A stretch of 25,984 bases of DNA from an uncultured Clostridia bacterium (GTDB taxonomy: Bacteria > Bacillota > Clostridia > Oscillospirales > Acutalibacteraceae): NCBI GenBank assembly GCA_937880805.1, contig CALGRR010000084.1, forward strand, positions 1 to 25,984. Direction: 5' to 3'. A program made the position numbers and the translations under genes. The notes below the pieces were generated by a model. The model searched no databases, was not told the DNA's origin, and worked only from the letters and a program-made list of their open reading frames with translations. Shown here one piece after another: positions 1 to 8,354 of the stretch; the stretch's first letter is position 1; every line of letters begins with the position of its first letter.

Positions 1-48
1 CTATTATTTAATATTTATAAACCAAAATTTCCTTATTAAGCTTAAAGA

Positions 49-789
49 TTATAAGTATGCTTTAATCTTAGAAAACGCTGCTTCATCTCCTGCAATAACT
101 ACGTTTGGATGTAACTGTAAAATAGAAGCTGGAACCTGTGGTGTAATCGGTCCAAAGAATGCTTTTTCTACGATATCTGCTTTATCTTCTCCACTTACTA
201 CTACAAGAATTTTTTTCGCACTCATAATTGTACCGATACCCATAGTATAAGCCTGTGTTGGAACTTCTTCTTTAGAAGCAAAGAAACGTGCATTTGCTTC
301 GATAGTGCTCTGTGTTAAATCTACACAATTTGTACCTTTTACAAATTCATCTGCCGGTTCATTGAATCCGATATGTCCATTGTGTCCCATACCAAGAAGC
401 TGTAAGTCTACACCGCCTGTTGCTTCTACAATCGCATCGTATTTTTCGCAAGCTTCTTTTGCATCTGCAATTGTTCCATCCGGAACATATGTATTATTTA
501 CATCAATATTTACTTTGCTGAATAAATGATGATTCATAAAGTAATAATAGCTTTGGTCATTATCATGAGTAAGGCCTCTGTATTCATCCAAGTTTACGCT
601 TGTAACTTTAGAGAAGTCTAAATCTCCTTTTTCGTAACGTTCTACAAGACATTTATAAGTTCCGATAGGTGTTGAGCCTGTAGCTAATCCTAATACGGAA
701 TTATCCTTGCTGATAAGCTGTGCACTAATTACATTCGCTGCTTTTCTGCTCATTTCATCATAGTCTTTTGCACATATAAATTTCATCAT
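49..789 (-). CDS. nagB: Glucosamine-6-phosphate deaminase
   Basis: Converts glucosamine-6-phosphate to fructose-6-phosphate plus ammonia in the cytosol, feeding amino-sugar carbon into glycolysis. The 246-residue protein has the usual family length. Visible motifs are the phosphate-binding LATGSTPIGTY (about 35-45), NLDEYRGL with the expected general-base Asp at 68, and GMGHNGHIGFNEP (133-145), which carries the catalytic His139 and Glu144. The start is one of two adjacent ATGs; a purine-rich AAGGTAAGG lies upstream. No nagA is visible, but the gene sits at the window edge and its operon partners could lie to the left. A palindrome 90 bp upstream may be its operator. Codon use (CCA/CCG for Pro, no CCC) matches the next gene but not the genes right of 3.7 kb. 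Identification is firm. Confidence 0.96.
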   Translation of the reverse strand: MMKFICAKDYDEMSRKAANVISAQLISKDNSVLGLATGSTPIGTYKCLVERYEKGDLDFSKVTSVNLDEYRGLTHDNDQSYYYFMNHHLFSKVNIDVNNTYVPDGTIADAKEACEKYDAIVEATGGVDLQLLGMGHNGHIGFNEPADEFVKGTNCVDLTQSTIEANARFFASKEEVPTQAYTMGIGTIMSAKKILVVVSGEDKADIVEKAFFGPITPQVPASILQLHPNVVIAGDEAAFSKIKAYL

Positions 790-876
790 ACCTTTTTACC
801 TTACCTTTCACTGTGCTTCAATAACGGTCTCACAACCGATTATTGTATTTTTTAACAGAAATAAATTACCACTTAC

Positions 877-892
877 CTTGCATCTATGCAAG
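877..892. promoter_or_regulatory. 16-bp palindrome upstream of nagB, candidate operator
   Basis: Arms CTTGCAT and ATGCAAG flank a 2-bp centre in the nagB upstream region. The minus-strand core TTGCATAGATGCAA loosely resembles sites of GntR/HutC-family amino-sugar repressors (NagR/DasR type, TGGTATAGACCA-like). The resemblance is by eye only and the regulator is not in the window. No T-run follows, so it is not a terminator. Confidence 0.4.
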
Positions 893-1036
893 TAATTTTT
901 CTCATTTTTTGCTTCCAAAATTTTTTTCTATTTTTTTCCATAAATTGAGCATTTTTAACAAAATATTAAAAAGGCACAAACATTTGCATACAACCTTCAT
1001 CATATGTACTATTTATGCCTAATAAACCTCTTATTT

Positions 1037-2956
1037 CTATCCTTGGGTATAATTCCGCCGTGCCTCATAGCGTCTGCGTTTTTCCTCATACATGGATCTA
1101 TCCGCATCTGCAATAAGCTGATTTAAATCTGCAATTTCTTTTGCTTTATATCCGGCTCCGCCTATACTTACACATAGCGTAAACGGATTCTCGCCTTTTT
1201 CATTTCGATTCTTTACAGATTTCTGAATAGCATTTATCACATTTTGAATTCGCCCTTCTTCTTCGTAACCTCCAAATAAAACAAATTCATCTCCGCCGTA
1301 ACGCATCGCTAACATACTGCCATCTACATTTTCTTTTATGCAATCTGCCATTTCCTTGATAAGGTCATCACCTACATCATGACCTAATGTATCATTCACT
1401 TTCTTTAAACCATCGATGTCAAGAAACAGCAAGAACACATTTTTATCTTCATAAGACATTTTGTCTAACAAGCTCTTCGCTTCATAAAAGAAGCCTCCTC
1501 TGTTGTAAAGTTTCGTTAGTGCATCGTAACTCCACATATTATTGAGTCGGACAACTGCATCACTCAAAAGCATCCACTTACGAATATTTTCAAGGGAAAC
1601 ACCGATATGCATTACCCATGAATAATACAGACTATGCTCCAATGGAAGCTCAGAATTACCACTAACACAATAGCCATAGCAACAGTCTTGAAAGAAGATA
1701 GGGGTAATAATAAAGAAATTCCCTTGCGTGGCTTCCCGTTTCTCTTTTGGAAGTACCATTCCTTTTTCAAAATACCCACCTGTTGAAAATGTTTCATTTT
1801 CATAACTCAAGGTCAATTCCATTTTATCGGTGTACTCAGTATTTACTTGTAAAATATCAATGTTTTTGCCCATATTGGATTCAGGTAACATGAATACCTT
1901 GCTACTTTCGCACAAACACAGATAAAAACGGTCCAACTCAATTTGCTGCACATATTTTTTCAGAATATCTACCATTGTCTCCGGTCTGCTAAGTCCCGAA
2001 AATTCAGCCACCATATCCCTTACAATATCTGCAAGACGAAGCGTCATTGACCTATGCTCTACATAACGATTTTTCAACATTACCACATCAATGGACTTCT
2101 CTCTTTTGCAGCCACAACTTGCACGTGTTTCCAGTTTACATGGAACGATATGGTAGTCTGTTTCTTTTCCATCAATCAGCGCCAATGCTTCATATACGGA
2201 TTTATAACCCACTTCATGCTGACTTTTACTTACGGAAGTAATTGGCGGAATGTTCAGTTGAGAAAGCTCAATATTATCAAAGCCCGCTATTGTAACATCT
2301 TCCGGTACACGATATCCCTTTTGTGTCAGCATCTCAAATGCACCCATTGCAATGCTGTCATTGGCACAGATAATATGCTTTGGACATTTTCCATTTTTCA
2401 AAAAATATTTTACAGCGTTACGACCACTTTCATTCTTAAACAAACCATTGAACACATGATTTTCCTGATATGGAATATTATATTTCTGCAACACATCACA
2501 ATATGCCTGATATCTTCTGTCAGCCTCTTTATTTCCAATCGGACCACGTACATAATAAATTTCATTAGCACCATGTTGTCTTATAAAATGCTCAACCAGT
2601 TCATATTCCGCATCATAGCTGGATATCCCTATACAGCTCATACCTTCAACCTGACAATCTATTGTAACTGCCGGAATATTGCTTCTTTTTACAGCTTCTA
2701 AAACTCTTTCTACAGTCGGCAAATAATGAATCGTATTAATTGCAATAATAGCAGCATCAAACTTTGAGAAATCCGGCAATTCCATGATATGGTACGCACC
2801 TCGAATATTTTCTTCGTTGTCTCTTGAACTTACATAATTGGTAAAAATATACAGATTACTGTCTGTTTTTTTTCCGGCTTCAATCATGCCATTTACAATT
2901 TGCCGTTGGTTATCCAAGTTAATGGCACCCATTAATACTGCAATCTGTTTTCCCAT
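1037..2956 (-). CDS. LacI-type sensor domain fused to GGDEF diguanylate cyclase
   Basis: Predicted cytosolic enzyme making cyclic-di-GMP under control of a sugar-like ligand. Residues about 4-275 are a LacI/periplasmic-binding-protein fold (opening IAVLMGAINLDNQRQ, later HIICANDSIAMGAFEML and VPEDVTIAGFDNIELSQ), but the usual N-terminal DNA-binding helix-turn-helix is absent and there is no signal peptide or membrane segment. A cysteine pair (CGCKRE) closes this domain. Residues about 290-460 form an unrecognised, possibly GAF-like, linker. Residues about 470-632 are a GGDEF domain with intact GGDEF at 554-558; no RxxD inhibitory site is seen just before it. The ribosome site GGAGAGGAG and a perfect-spacing promoter support this start. 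It is a single-gene unit with its own promoter. Domain calls are firm; the ligand is unknown. Confidence 0.88.
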   Translation of the reverse strand: MGKQIAVLMGAINLDNQRQIVNGMIEAGKKTDSNLYIFTNYVSSRDNEENIRGAYHIMELPDFSKFDAAIIAINTIHYLPTVERVLEAVKRSNIPAVTIDCQVEGMSCIGISSYDAEYELVEHFIRQHGANEIYYVRGPIGNKEADRRYQAYCDVLQKYNIPYQENHVFNGLFKNESGRNAVKYFLKNGKCPKHIICANDSIAMGAFEMLTQKGYRVPEDVTIAGFDNIELSQLNIPPITSVSKSQHEVGYKSVYEALALIDGKETDYHIVPCKLETRASCGCKREKSIDVVMLKNRYVEHRSMTLRLADIVRDMVAEFSGLSRPETMVDILKKYVQQIELDRFYLCLCESSKVFMLPESNMGKNIDILQVNTEYTDKMELTLSYENETFSTGGYFEKGMVLPKEKREATQGNFFIITPIFFQDCCYGYCVSGNSELPLEHSLYYSWVMHIGVSLENIRKWMLLSDAVVRLNNMWSYDALTKLYNRGGFFYEAKSLLDKMSYEDKNVFLLFLDIDGLKKVNDTLGHDVGDDLIKEMADCIKENVDGSMLAMRYGGDEFVLFGGYEEEGRIQNVINAIQKSVKNRNEKGENPFTLCVSIGGAGYKAKEIADLNQLIADADRSMYEEKRRRYEARRNYTQG

Positions 2957-3011
2957 TTATAAGCTCCTCTCCGCAATTCCTAATACACATAATTCCACAT
3001 TGTATTCAAAT

Positions 3012-3040
3012 ATTGTACAATTTTTTTATTTTTATGTCAA
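3012..3040 (-). promoter_or_regulatory. Sigma-A promoter of the LacI-GGDEF gene
   Basis: On the minus strand TTGACA (3035-3040) and TACAAT (3012-3017) are separated by exactly 17 bp, about 55 bp upstream of the start codon. The sequence is a near-consensus housekeeping promoter. Confidence 0.75.
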
Positions 3041-3165
3041 CGAATATATACGAAAATTTAACAAGTAGCGAAGCAGAACGCGAGTTACCGGACACAAAGG
3101 TATCTTTGATAGTGAAAGTCTTATGGAAATCAATTCGTTTTATATGCAGTATATTTAGAAATTGA
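3034..3165 (+). CDS. Possible 43-residue small ORF of unknown function
   Basis: A plus-strand ATG frame begins MSTNIYENLTSSEAEREL and ends WKSIRFICSIFRN. Its amino-acid make-up (acidic N-terminal half, basic-hydrophobic amphipathic C-terminal half) looks protein-like, and it fills most of the gap between the LacI-GGDEF gene and the ABC operon. Against it: there is no ribosome binding site, the ATG lies inside the -35 box of the divergent promoter, and no family is recognised. It could be the leftover end of a deleted gene, or chance. Confidence 0.2.
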   Translation: MSTNIYENLTSSEAERELPDTKVSLIVKVLWKSIRFICSIFRN

Positions 3166-3177
3166 ATAGTACATAAA

Positions 3178-3203
3178 AACCCAACGTACTTTAGTTGTTG
3201 GAG
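3178..3203 (-). terminator. Terminator after the ABC exporter operon
   Basis: On the minus strand arms CCAAC and GTTGG with an 11-nt loop are followed by GTTTTT, directly after the stop codon of the downstream ABC gene. Confidence 0.55.
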
Positions 3204-3205
3204 TG

Positions 3206-4936
3206 TCAGTCAAACTGTGCTGCATAAAGTTTATAATAAGCTCCTCTTTTTTGCATCAACGTTTCATGCGTTCCCTGTTCCACCACATCACCTTTATCTA
3301 CTACCAAAATCAAATCTGCATTTTGAATCGTAGAAAGCCTGTGTGCAATGACAAAACAGGTCTTATCTTTCATTAATTCACGCATAGCTTTTTGTATCTG
3401 GCGTTCCGTTCCGGTATCTACATTAGAAGTAGCTTCGTCTAAAATTAACATTTTAGAATTGTAAAGCATGGCTCTTGCAATCGTCAAAAGCTGTTTCTGA
3501 CCCTTCGAAATATTTCCTCCATCCTCACTAATAACAGTATCATAACCGTTTGGAAGACGCATAATAAATGCATGGATGTGTGCCGCTTTTGCTGCTGCAA
3601 CCACTTCTTCCATTGTAGCGTCTTCTTTGCCATATGCAATATTTTCAAAAATCGTGCCTTGAAATACCCATGTATCCTGAAGCACCATTCCGTAGCCCGA
3701 ACGCAGGGTTGAGCGTTTCATCTGCGTTATATCAATTCCGTCAACGCTGATTTTGCCCTCGTCAACATCATAAAACCGCATAAGCAGATTAACAAGCGTT
3801 GTTTTTCCGCAGCCCGTGGGACCAACTATCGCCACTCTTTTGCCGCTTTCAACGGCAAGATTGAGATTTCTTATAAGTTCTTTATTTTTATCATAAGAAA
3901 ATGCAATATTTTCAAGCGTTACATTACCGCTGATACTGTCAGGTTCAACGGGGTTCTCGCAATCGGGAGTCTGCGGTGTCTGCTCCACAAGCTCAAAAAG
4001 TCTTTGTGCACAGGCAAGAGCATTCTGCAATTCCGCAACAACACCCGAAATTTCATTGAACGGCTTAGTATACTGATTTGCATAGCTCAAAAAGCATGAA
4101 AGACCTCCAACCGTTATGGCTCCGTTGACCGCCGCAATCGCACCCGTCAGACCTACTGCGGCATAAACAATGCTGTTCACGAAGCGGGTTGAGGGATTTG
4201 TGAGCGATGAAAAGAAAATCGCTTTGAGTGAATGCTTCTCATAGCGCTCATTTATCTCATCAAATTTTTCAAGTGCTTCATCTTCTCTTGAAAAAGCCTT
4301 TACTACCTTTGCACCGCCCACAATTTCTTCAATAAAAGCGGTCTGCTCCCCTCTTGTTTCCGACTGCTTTGTGAACATTGAAAAGGTTCGCTTTGCGATA
4401 AATCTGGCAACAAAGAGAGAAATCGGAGTGAGCACAACAACAACCAAAGCGATTTTTGCGTTTATTGAAAGCATAAAAGCAAGCGTGCCCGCAATGGTTA
4501 CAACACCCGTGAAAAGCTGGGTAAAGCCCATAAGCAAGCCGTCTGCAAACTGGTCTGCATCAGCAATAATTCTGCTCACGGTTTCACCTGCGGGGTGGGT
4601 ATCGATATAGCTTAACGGTAAAATCTGAATTTTCCTGATTGCCGCATTTCTGATGTCACACACAACGCGGAAGGTTATGCGGTTATTGAGCGTATTCATA
4701 ACCCATTGAACGAGTGCTGAAGAAACGGCAAGAATTGCTATTTTGTAAAGATACGGCATCAACGCTTCAAAATTCACTTTGCCCGCATCAACGATTGTAT
4801 CAATCGCATCGCCTGCAAGCACGGGAATATAAAGACCTATTGCAACGCTGACCGCCGCAAGAATAACCGATACCAAAAGATGAAAACGGTATTTTCCCAC
4901 ATAAAACAGAACTTTTTTTACTGTTGATTTTTTCAT
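3206..4936 (-). CDS. ABC exporter half-transporter with catalytic Walker B Glu
   Basis: One half of a heterodimeric ABC exporter (type IV/MDR fold) in the cytoplasmic membrane. Residues 1-310 hold six predicted membrane helices; residues about 338-576 are the nucleotide-binding domain with Walker A GPTGCGKTT (372-380), Q-loop Gln420, signature ISKGQKQ (476-482), Walker B LILDEATS with catalytic Glu501, and switch His532 in IAHRLSTI. The signature departs from LSGGQ in the way usual for this half. The start overlaps the stop of the upstream partner by four bases (ATGA), so the pair is translationally coupled. Codon use changes near the Q-loop (about 3680): upstream codons use CCC/GGC freely, downstream ones match the nagB side, as if two homologous genes were joined there. 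Substrate unknown; drug or lipid export is typical. Confidence 0.9.
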   Translation of the reverse strand: MKKSTVKKVLFYVGKYRFHLLVSVILAAVSVAIGLYIPVLAGDAIDTIVDAGKVNFEALMPYLYKIAILAVSSALVQWVMNTLNNRITFRVVCDIRNAAIRKIQILPLSYIDTHPAGETVSRIIADADQFADGLLMGFTQLFTGVVTIAGTLAFMLSINAKIALVVVVLTPISLFVARFIAKRTFSMFTKQSETRGEQTAFIEEIVGGAKVVKAFSREDEALEKFDEINERYEKHSLKAIFFSSLTNPSTRFVNSIVYAAVGLTGAIAAVNGAITVGGLSCFLSYANQYTKPFNEISGVVAELQNALACAQRLFELVEQTPQTPDCENPVEPDSISGNVTLENIAFSYDKNKELIRNLNLAVESGKRVAIVGPTGCGKTTLVNLLMRFYDVDEGKISVDGIDITQMKRSTLRSGYGMVLQDTWVFQGTIFENIAYGKEDATMEEVVAAAKAAHIHAFIMRLPNGYDTVISEDGGNISKGQKQLLTIARAMLYNSKMLILDEATSNVDTGTERQIQKAMRELMKDKTCFVIAHRLSTIQNADLILVVDKGDVVEQGTHETLMQKRGAYYKLYAAQFD

Positions 4937-6657
4937 ACCGCCGCCTCCTCTTCCTCAAACTGTGAAAGATGAATTTCACGGTAAACCGGGCTGTTTTTCA
5001 GAAGCTCGCTGTGAGTGCCGATCTCCGCCTTTCCGTCATCAAGCAGAATAATTTTATCCGCACCCATAATTGAAGATGTTCTTTGCGAAACAATAAACAC
5101 GGTTTTATCACCCTGAGAAGCGGCTATTGCCTTACGCATAGCGGCATCGGTTGCGTAGTCGAGTGCACTTGAGCTGTCATCAAAAATAAGAATATCCGCA
5201 TCGGAAATAACGGCTCTTGCAACGCAGAGTCTTTGGCGTTGACCGCCCGAAAAATTAGTGCCTCCCTGCTCAACGGGAGCATCAAGCCCGCCCTCTTTTT
5301 CCGAAACAAAAGCTTTGGCCTGTGCAGTTTCAAGAGCCGACCATATTTCTTCATCGGTTGCATCTCTTTTGCCCCAGAGCATATTATCCCTTATTGTGCC
5401 TTTGAACAGCACGGATTTTTGGGGCACAACCGCAACTCTCTCACGAAGAAGAGCCTCATCCCAATCGTCAACCGGTTTTCCCGATATGCGTATTTCGCCG
5501 CTGTCTGCTCTGTAAAAAGCGGGAATAAGATTGATAAGCGTTGTTTTTCCCGAACCGGTTGAGCCGATGATTCCGATTGTTTCACCCTTGCGTGCAGAAA
5601 ATGAGATGTTTTCAACGGAGGCTTCGCTTGCACCCTCATAAGTAAAGGTGACATTATCGAATTCAACCGCCGTGTCTGATTCTTCGTTTTCTTTTCCGTC
5701 GCCCTCACAAACATCTGCTGGTGTTTCAAGCACCGCCGAAATTCTGCCTGCACAAGCAACGGATTTGGTTACGCTGATAATAAGATTTGCAAATTTAACA
5801 AGCTCAACAAGAATCTGCGACATATAGTTATAAAGTGCAACAACCGCACCCTGGGTTATAATTCCCGCTTCAACACGGAGTGCCCCCGTATAAATAAGCA
5901 CGGCAACTCCGATATTCACAATAATAAAAGTTACGGGATTGAGCAAAGCCGAGATTCTTCCCGTAAATTCCTGCATTTTTGTTAAAGCTTCATTTCTCGC
6001 CTCGAACTCGGAAACCTGCTCGTTTTCTTTTCGGAATGCACGCAAAACTCTTGCACCAACAAGATTTTCTCTTGCAGAACCGAGCACGGCATCAAGATGT
6101 GAGCGAACCTTTTTATAAAGCGGAACACACGAAAAAAGAATTCCGAAAACAACCGCCGAAAGCAGCGGAATAAGAACAACAAAGGTTATTGCCGCCTTCG
6201 TATCAACCGTAAACGCCATCACCATTGCACCGAAAACAACAAACGGCGAACGGAGAAGCAGACGCAAGGTAAGATTGAGTCCGTTCTGAACGCTGTCCAT
6301 ATCGCTTGTCATTCTTGCAATAAGCGTTGAGGTTCCAAGCGAATCAAGCCGTGAATATGAGAATTTTCCGATATGCTCAAAAAGAGCGTGCTTAAGTCTT
6401 TTAACAAAAGCCACCGATGCCTTTGCCGCAAAAAACTGTGCCGTTATTGAAAACGCAAGACCCACGGCACCAAGCACGATAAGCACGGCACACATTTTAA
6501 ATATGTAGCCCTTATCGCCAAAGCCTATGCCTTTATCAATAATATTTGCAATAACAAGAGGCACAAAAAGCTCAAGAATTGCCTCAAACATTTTAAAAAG
6601 CGGAGCCAGAACACATTGGGTTCTGCTGCCTTTCAGATAGGGTAACAGTTTTTTCAT
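4933..6657 (-). CDS. ABC exporter half-transporter with degenerate ATP site residues
   Basis: Partner half of the heterodimeric exporter. Residues 1-310 form the membrane domain and about 330-574 the nucleotide-binding domain: Walker A GSTGSGKTT (365-373), Gln413, canonical FSGGQRQ (469-475). Walker B reads LIFDDSSS, so the catalytic Glu is replaced by Asp494, and the switch His is Gln525 (VSQRTSS). Such a half pairs with a catalytically intact one, as in TM287/288, BmrCD and LmrCD. Together the two genes give one consensus and one degenerate ATP site. First gene of the operon; the start follows a weak GAAAGGG. The acidic C-terminus EEEEAAV is unremarkable. Confidence 0.9.
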   Translation of the reverse strand: MKKLLPYLKGSRTQCVLAPLFKMFEAILELFVPLVIANIIDKGIGFGDKGYIFKMCAVLIVLGAVGLAFSITAQFFAAKASVAFVKRLKHALFEHIGKFSYSRLDSLGTSTLIARMTSDMDSVQNGLNLTLRLLLRSPFVVFGAMVMAFTVDTKAAITFVVLIPLLSAVVFGILFSCVPLYKKVRSHLDAVLGSARENLVGARVLRAFRKENEQVSEFEARNEALTKMQEFTGRISALLNPVTFIIVNIGVAVLIYTGALRVEAGIITQGAVVALYNYMSQILVELVKFANLIISVTKSVACAGRISAVLETPADVCEGDGKENEESDTAVEFDNVTFTYEGASEASVENISFSARKGETIGIIGSTGSGKTTLINLIPAFYRADSGEIRISGKPVDDWDEALLRERVAVVPQKSVLFKGTIRDNMLWGKRDATDEEIWSALETAQAKAFVSEKEGGLDAPVEQGGTNFSGGQRQRLCVARAVISDADILIFDDSSSALDYATDAAMRKAIAASQGDKTVFIVSQRTSSIMGADKIILLDDGKAEIGTHSELLKNSPVYREIHLSQFEEEEAAV

Positions 6658-6797
6658 TGTATCAATAACCCTTTCGGATAATTTTTATATATCATAGCAT
6701 ATCTCGGGCACTTTTGGAAGTAAAATGAAAAAAATATGCATATTTTGTTAAATTTATTTTAATTCGTTTTTAGAAATATAGATTATTTTTGCTATGG

Positions 6798-6803
6798 TAT
6801 AGT
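6798..6803 (+). promoter_or_regulatory. Extended -10 element for the E2-like gene
   Basis: TATAGT is preceded by TGG (TGn extension), 35 bp before the ATG at 6838. No clear -35 box is seen, which an extended -10 can tolerate. An RNA start near 6810 excludes the upstream ATG at 6808. Confidence 0.45.
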
Positions 6804-6837
6804 AAATTTGTATAAAGCTTTTTATGGGAGGCAAAAG

Positions 6838-7752
6838 ATGAAAGTTACAAAAGAAACACATTTCGGAATTCAGAGAAAAATCGTTGCAAATATGACTTCC
6901 GAAAGCTGGGAAACCATTCCCCACATATCCTATATTTATGAACCCGAGGTGTCAGGATTTCTTGATACTGTTAAGGAACTCAATAATTCGGGCAAATTCC
7001 CCGTTAAGCTTACGGTTAACACGGTGATGCTCAAAGCACTCACGGAAGCATTCAAGGCTGCACCTCAGCTTAATGCTCATATTGAATTCAACCGCAAGCT
7101 TGTAAGAGGCTGCATAAAGGAATTCGATGAAATTCACGCAGGTATGACCTGGATTCTGCCCAACGGAGAAATGATGACAATCAACCTTCACGACATAGGC
7201 AACAAAAGCCTTGTTGAGCTCACCGAATACATAGCGGATGTGGGCAGAAGAATCGGCAACACCGACCTTACCGAGGTTATGTTTTCCGTTTCTCTCAACG
7301 ATACACTCGAAAAGCTTAAAAAGGGCAAAATCAAGAATGCAATTTACCGCCTCATAGGTTCAAAAACGGGCAAGCATAAAATCAAAACTCTTTCCGGTCA
7401 GGCTAAAAAAGATTACTACAGCATTCCCGAAAAAGACAGACTCACAAAAGACGATATTAAGCAGGGAACGGTTACCATTTCCAATATAGGCTCACTCACA
7501 AGAGGTATTCCCGGCAGAGTTGCTCTGCTTTCAATAATTCCGCCTCAGGTTTTCGTTTGCTGTATGGGTGCTGCGAATAAAAAGCCCGTCATAAAGCAGG
7601 ATGAAAACGGCAACGATTATGTTGCAATAGGTGTTGAAATGCCCATAGACCTTGTTTTTGACCACAGAGCTGTTGACTACGGCGATGTTCTCCCCTTCAT
7701 TCAAAGGCTTGAGGATATTTTTAAAAACCCCGAACAGATTTATAATTGGTGA
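6838..7752 (+). CDS. Stand-alone 2-oxoacid dehydrogenase E2-type acyltransferase domain
   Basis: The 304-residue protein has the chloramphenicol-acetyltransferase/E2 catalytic fold. The active-site signature DHRAVDYGD gives His276 and Asp280, and TVTISNIGSL (211-220) is the E2 core strand. The lipoyl domain and the E1/E3-binding domain that normally precede this core are absent, and no dehydrogenase subunit genes are nearby, so it is not an ordinary pyruvate dehydrogenase component. The acyl donor and acceptor are unknown. A basic insert (about 160-205) is also unusual. GGGAGG sits six bases before ATG 6838; the ATG ten codons upstream lies at the expected RNA start and is rejected. The stop is followed almost at once by the C_GCAxxG_C_C gene. 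Confidence 0.82.
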   Translation: MKVTKETHFGIQRKIVANMTSESWETIPHISYIYEPEVSGFLDTVKELNNSGKFPVKLTVNTVMLKALTEAFKAAPQLNAHIEFNRKLVRGCIKEFDEIHAGMTWILPNGEMMTINLHDIGNKSLVELTEYIADVGRRIGNTDLTEVMFSVSLNDTLEKLKKGKIKNAIYRLIGSKTGKHKIKTLSGQAKKDYYSIPEKDRLTKDDIKQGTVTISNIGSLTRGIPGRVALLSIIPPQVFVCCMGAANKKPVIKQDENGNDYVAIGVEMPIDLVFDHRAVDYGDVLPFIQRLEDIFKNPEQIYNW

Positions 7753-7758
7753 TTGACT

Positions 7759-8208
7759 ATGAACAAAGGTGAAATTGCAAAAGAACTTTTTGAAAGCGGA
7801 TGTAATTGCAGTCAGGCTGTTTTCTGTGCTTTCTGCGAAGAAACAGGCTTTGATAAAGAAACCGCAACAAGAGTTTCAGCGGGCTTCGGCGGCGGCTTCG
7901 GCAGACTGCGTGAGGTTTGCGGTGCGGTAAGCGGAATGACAATGGTGCTTTCAAGCAAATTCGCAGCTTCGGATGTGAATGACCCCGCAAAAAAAGCTGA
8001 GCTTTATGCTCTTATTCAGAAAGCGGCAAATGAATTCAGAGAGCAGAACGGCTCAATAGTGTGCCGTGAGCTTCTCGGGCTTTCAGAAAAAACATCGTCA
8101 CCCGTTCCCGAAGAGAGAACGGCAAAATACTATGCCAAACGCCCTTGCGGCGAGCTTGTTAAATGTGCCGCAGAAATAACTGAAAGGCTTCTTGCGGAGG
8201 CTGAATAA
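7759..8208 (+). CDS. C_GCAxxG_C_C family cysteine-rich protein
   Basis: A 149-residue cytosolic protein with eight cysteines: C15, C17, C23, C26, C54 (in VCGAVSG, the family's GCAxxG-like motif), C102, C130 and C136. The glycine-rich AGFGGGFGRLREVCGAVSGM segment and the ending RPCGELVKCAAE are typical of this family (PF09719), which is widespread in anaerobes and thought to be redox-linked; its biochemistry is not established. It starts seven bases after the preceding stop and lacks a good ribosome site, so translational coupling is likely. A TTG two codons upstream (7753) is an alternative start. Pairing with the E2-like protein may be functional. Confidence 0.85.
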   Translation: MNKGEIAKELFESGCNCSQAVFCAFCEETGFDKETATRVSAGFGGGFGRLREVCGAVSGMTMVLSSKFAASDVNDPAKKAELYALIQKAANEFREQNGSIVCRELLGLSEKTSSPVPEERTAKYYAKRPCGELVKCAAEITERLLAEAE

Positions 8209-8234
8209 TCTTGTCGGTTTATATCAAAAAAGTC

Positions 8235-8261
8235 TTTACAAACCGTTCACAATGTGATAAT
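8235..8261 (+). promoter_or_regulatory. Possible promoter of the uraA leader
   Basis: TTTACA (8235-8240) and an extended -10 TGTGATAAT (GATAAT 8256-8261) lie with a 15-16 bp spacer, about 185 bp upstream of the permease. It would create a long untranslated leader containing the hairpins described separately. Confidence 0.4.
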
Positions 8262-8354
8262 GTTTATTTAGACAGAAAACCAATCTTGAGTGCAGTAATA
8301 AGAGATGCCGATAAGATGATTATATAAAAAGCGATTTGAGCTTGTATTATTTAT

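Noticed and set aside
2054..2701. 215-codon open frame on the plus strand
   Set aside because: It is antisense to the LacI-GGDEF gene, has low-complexity Phe/Ile/Thr-rich translation, no ribosome site and no recognisable domain.
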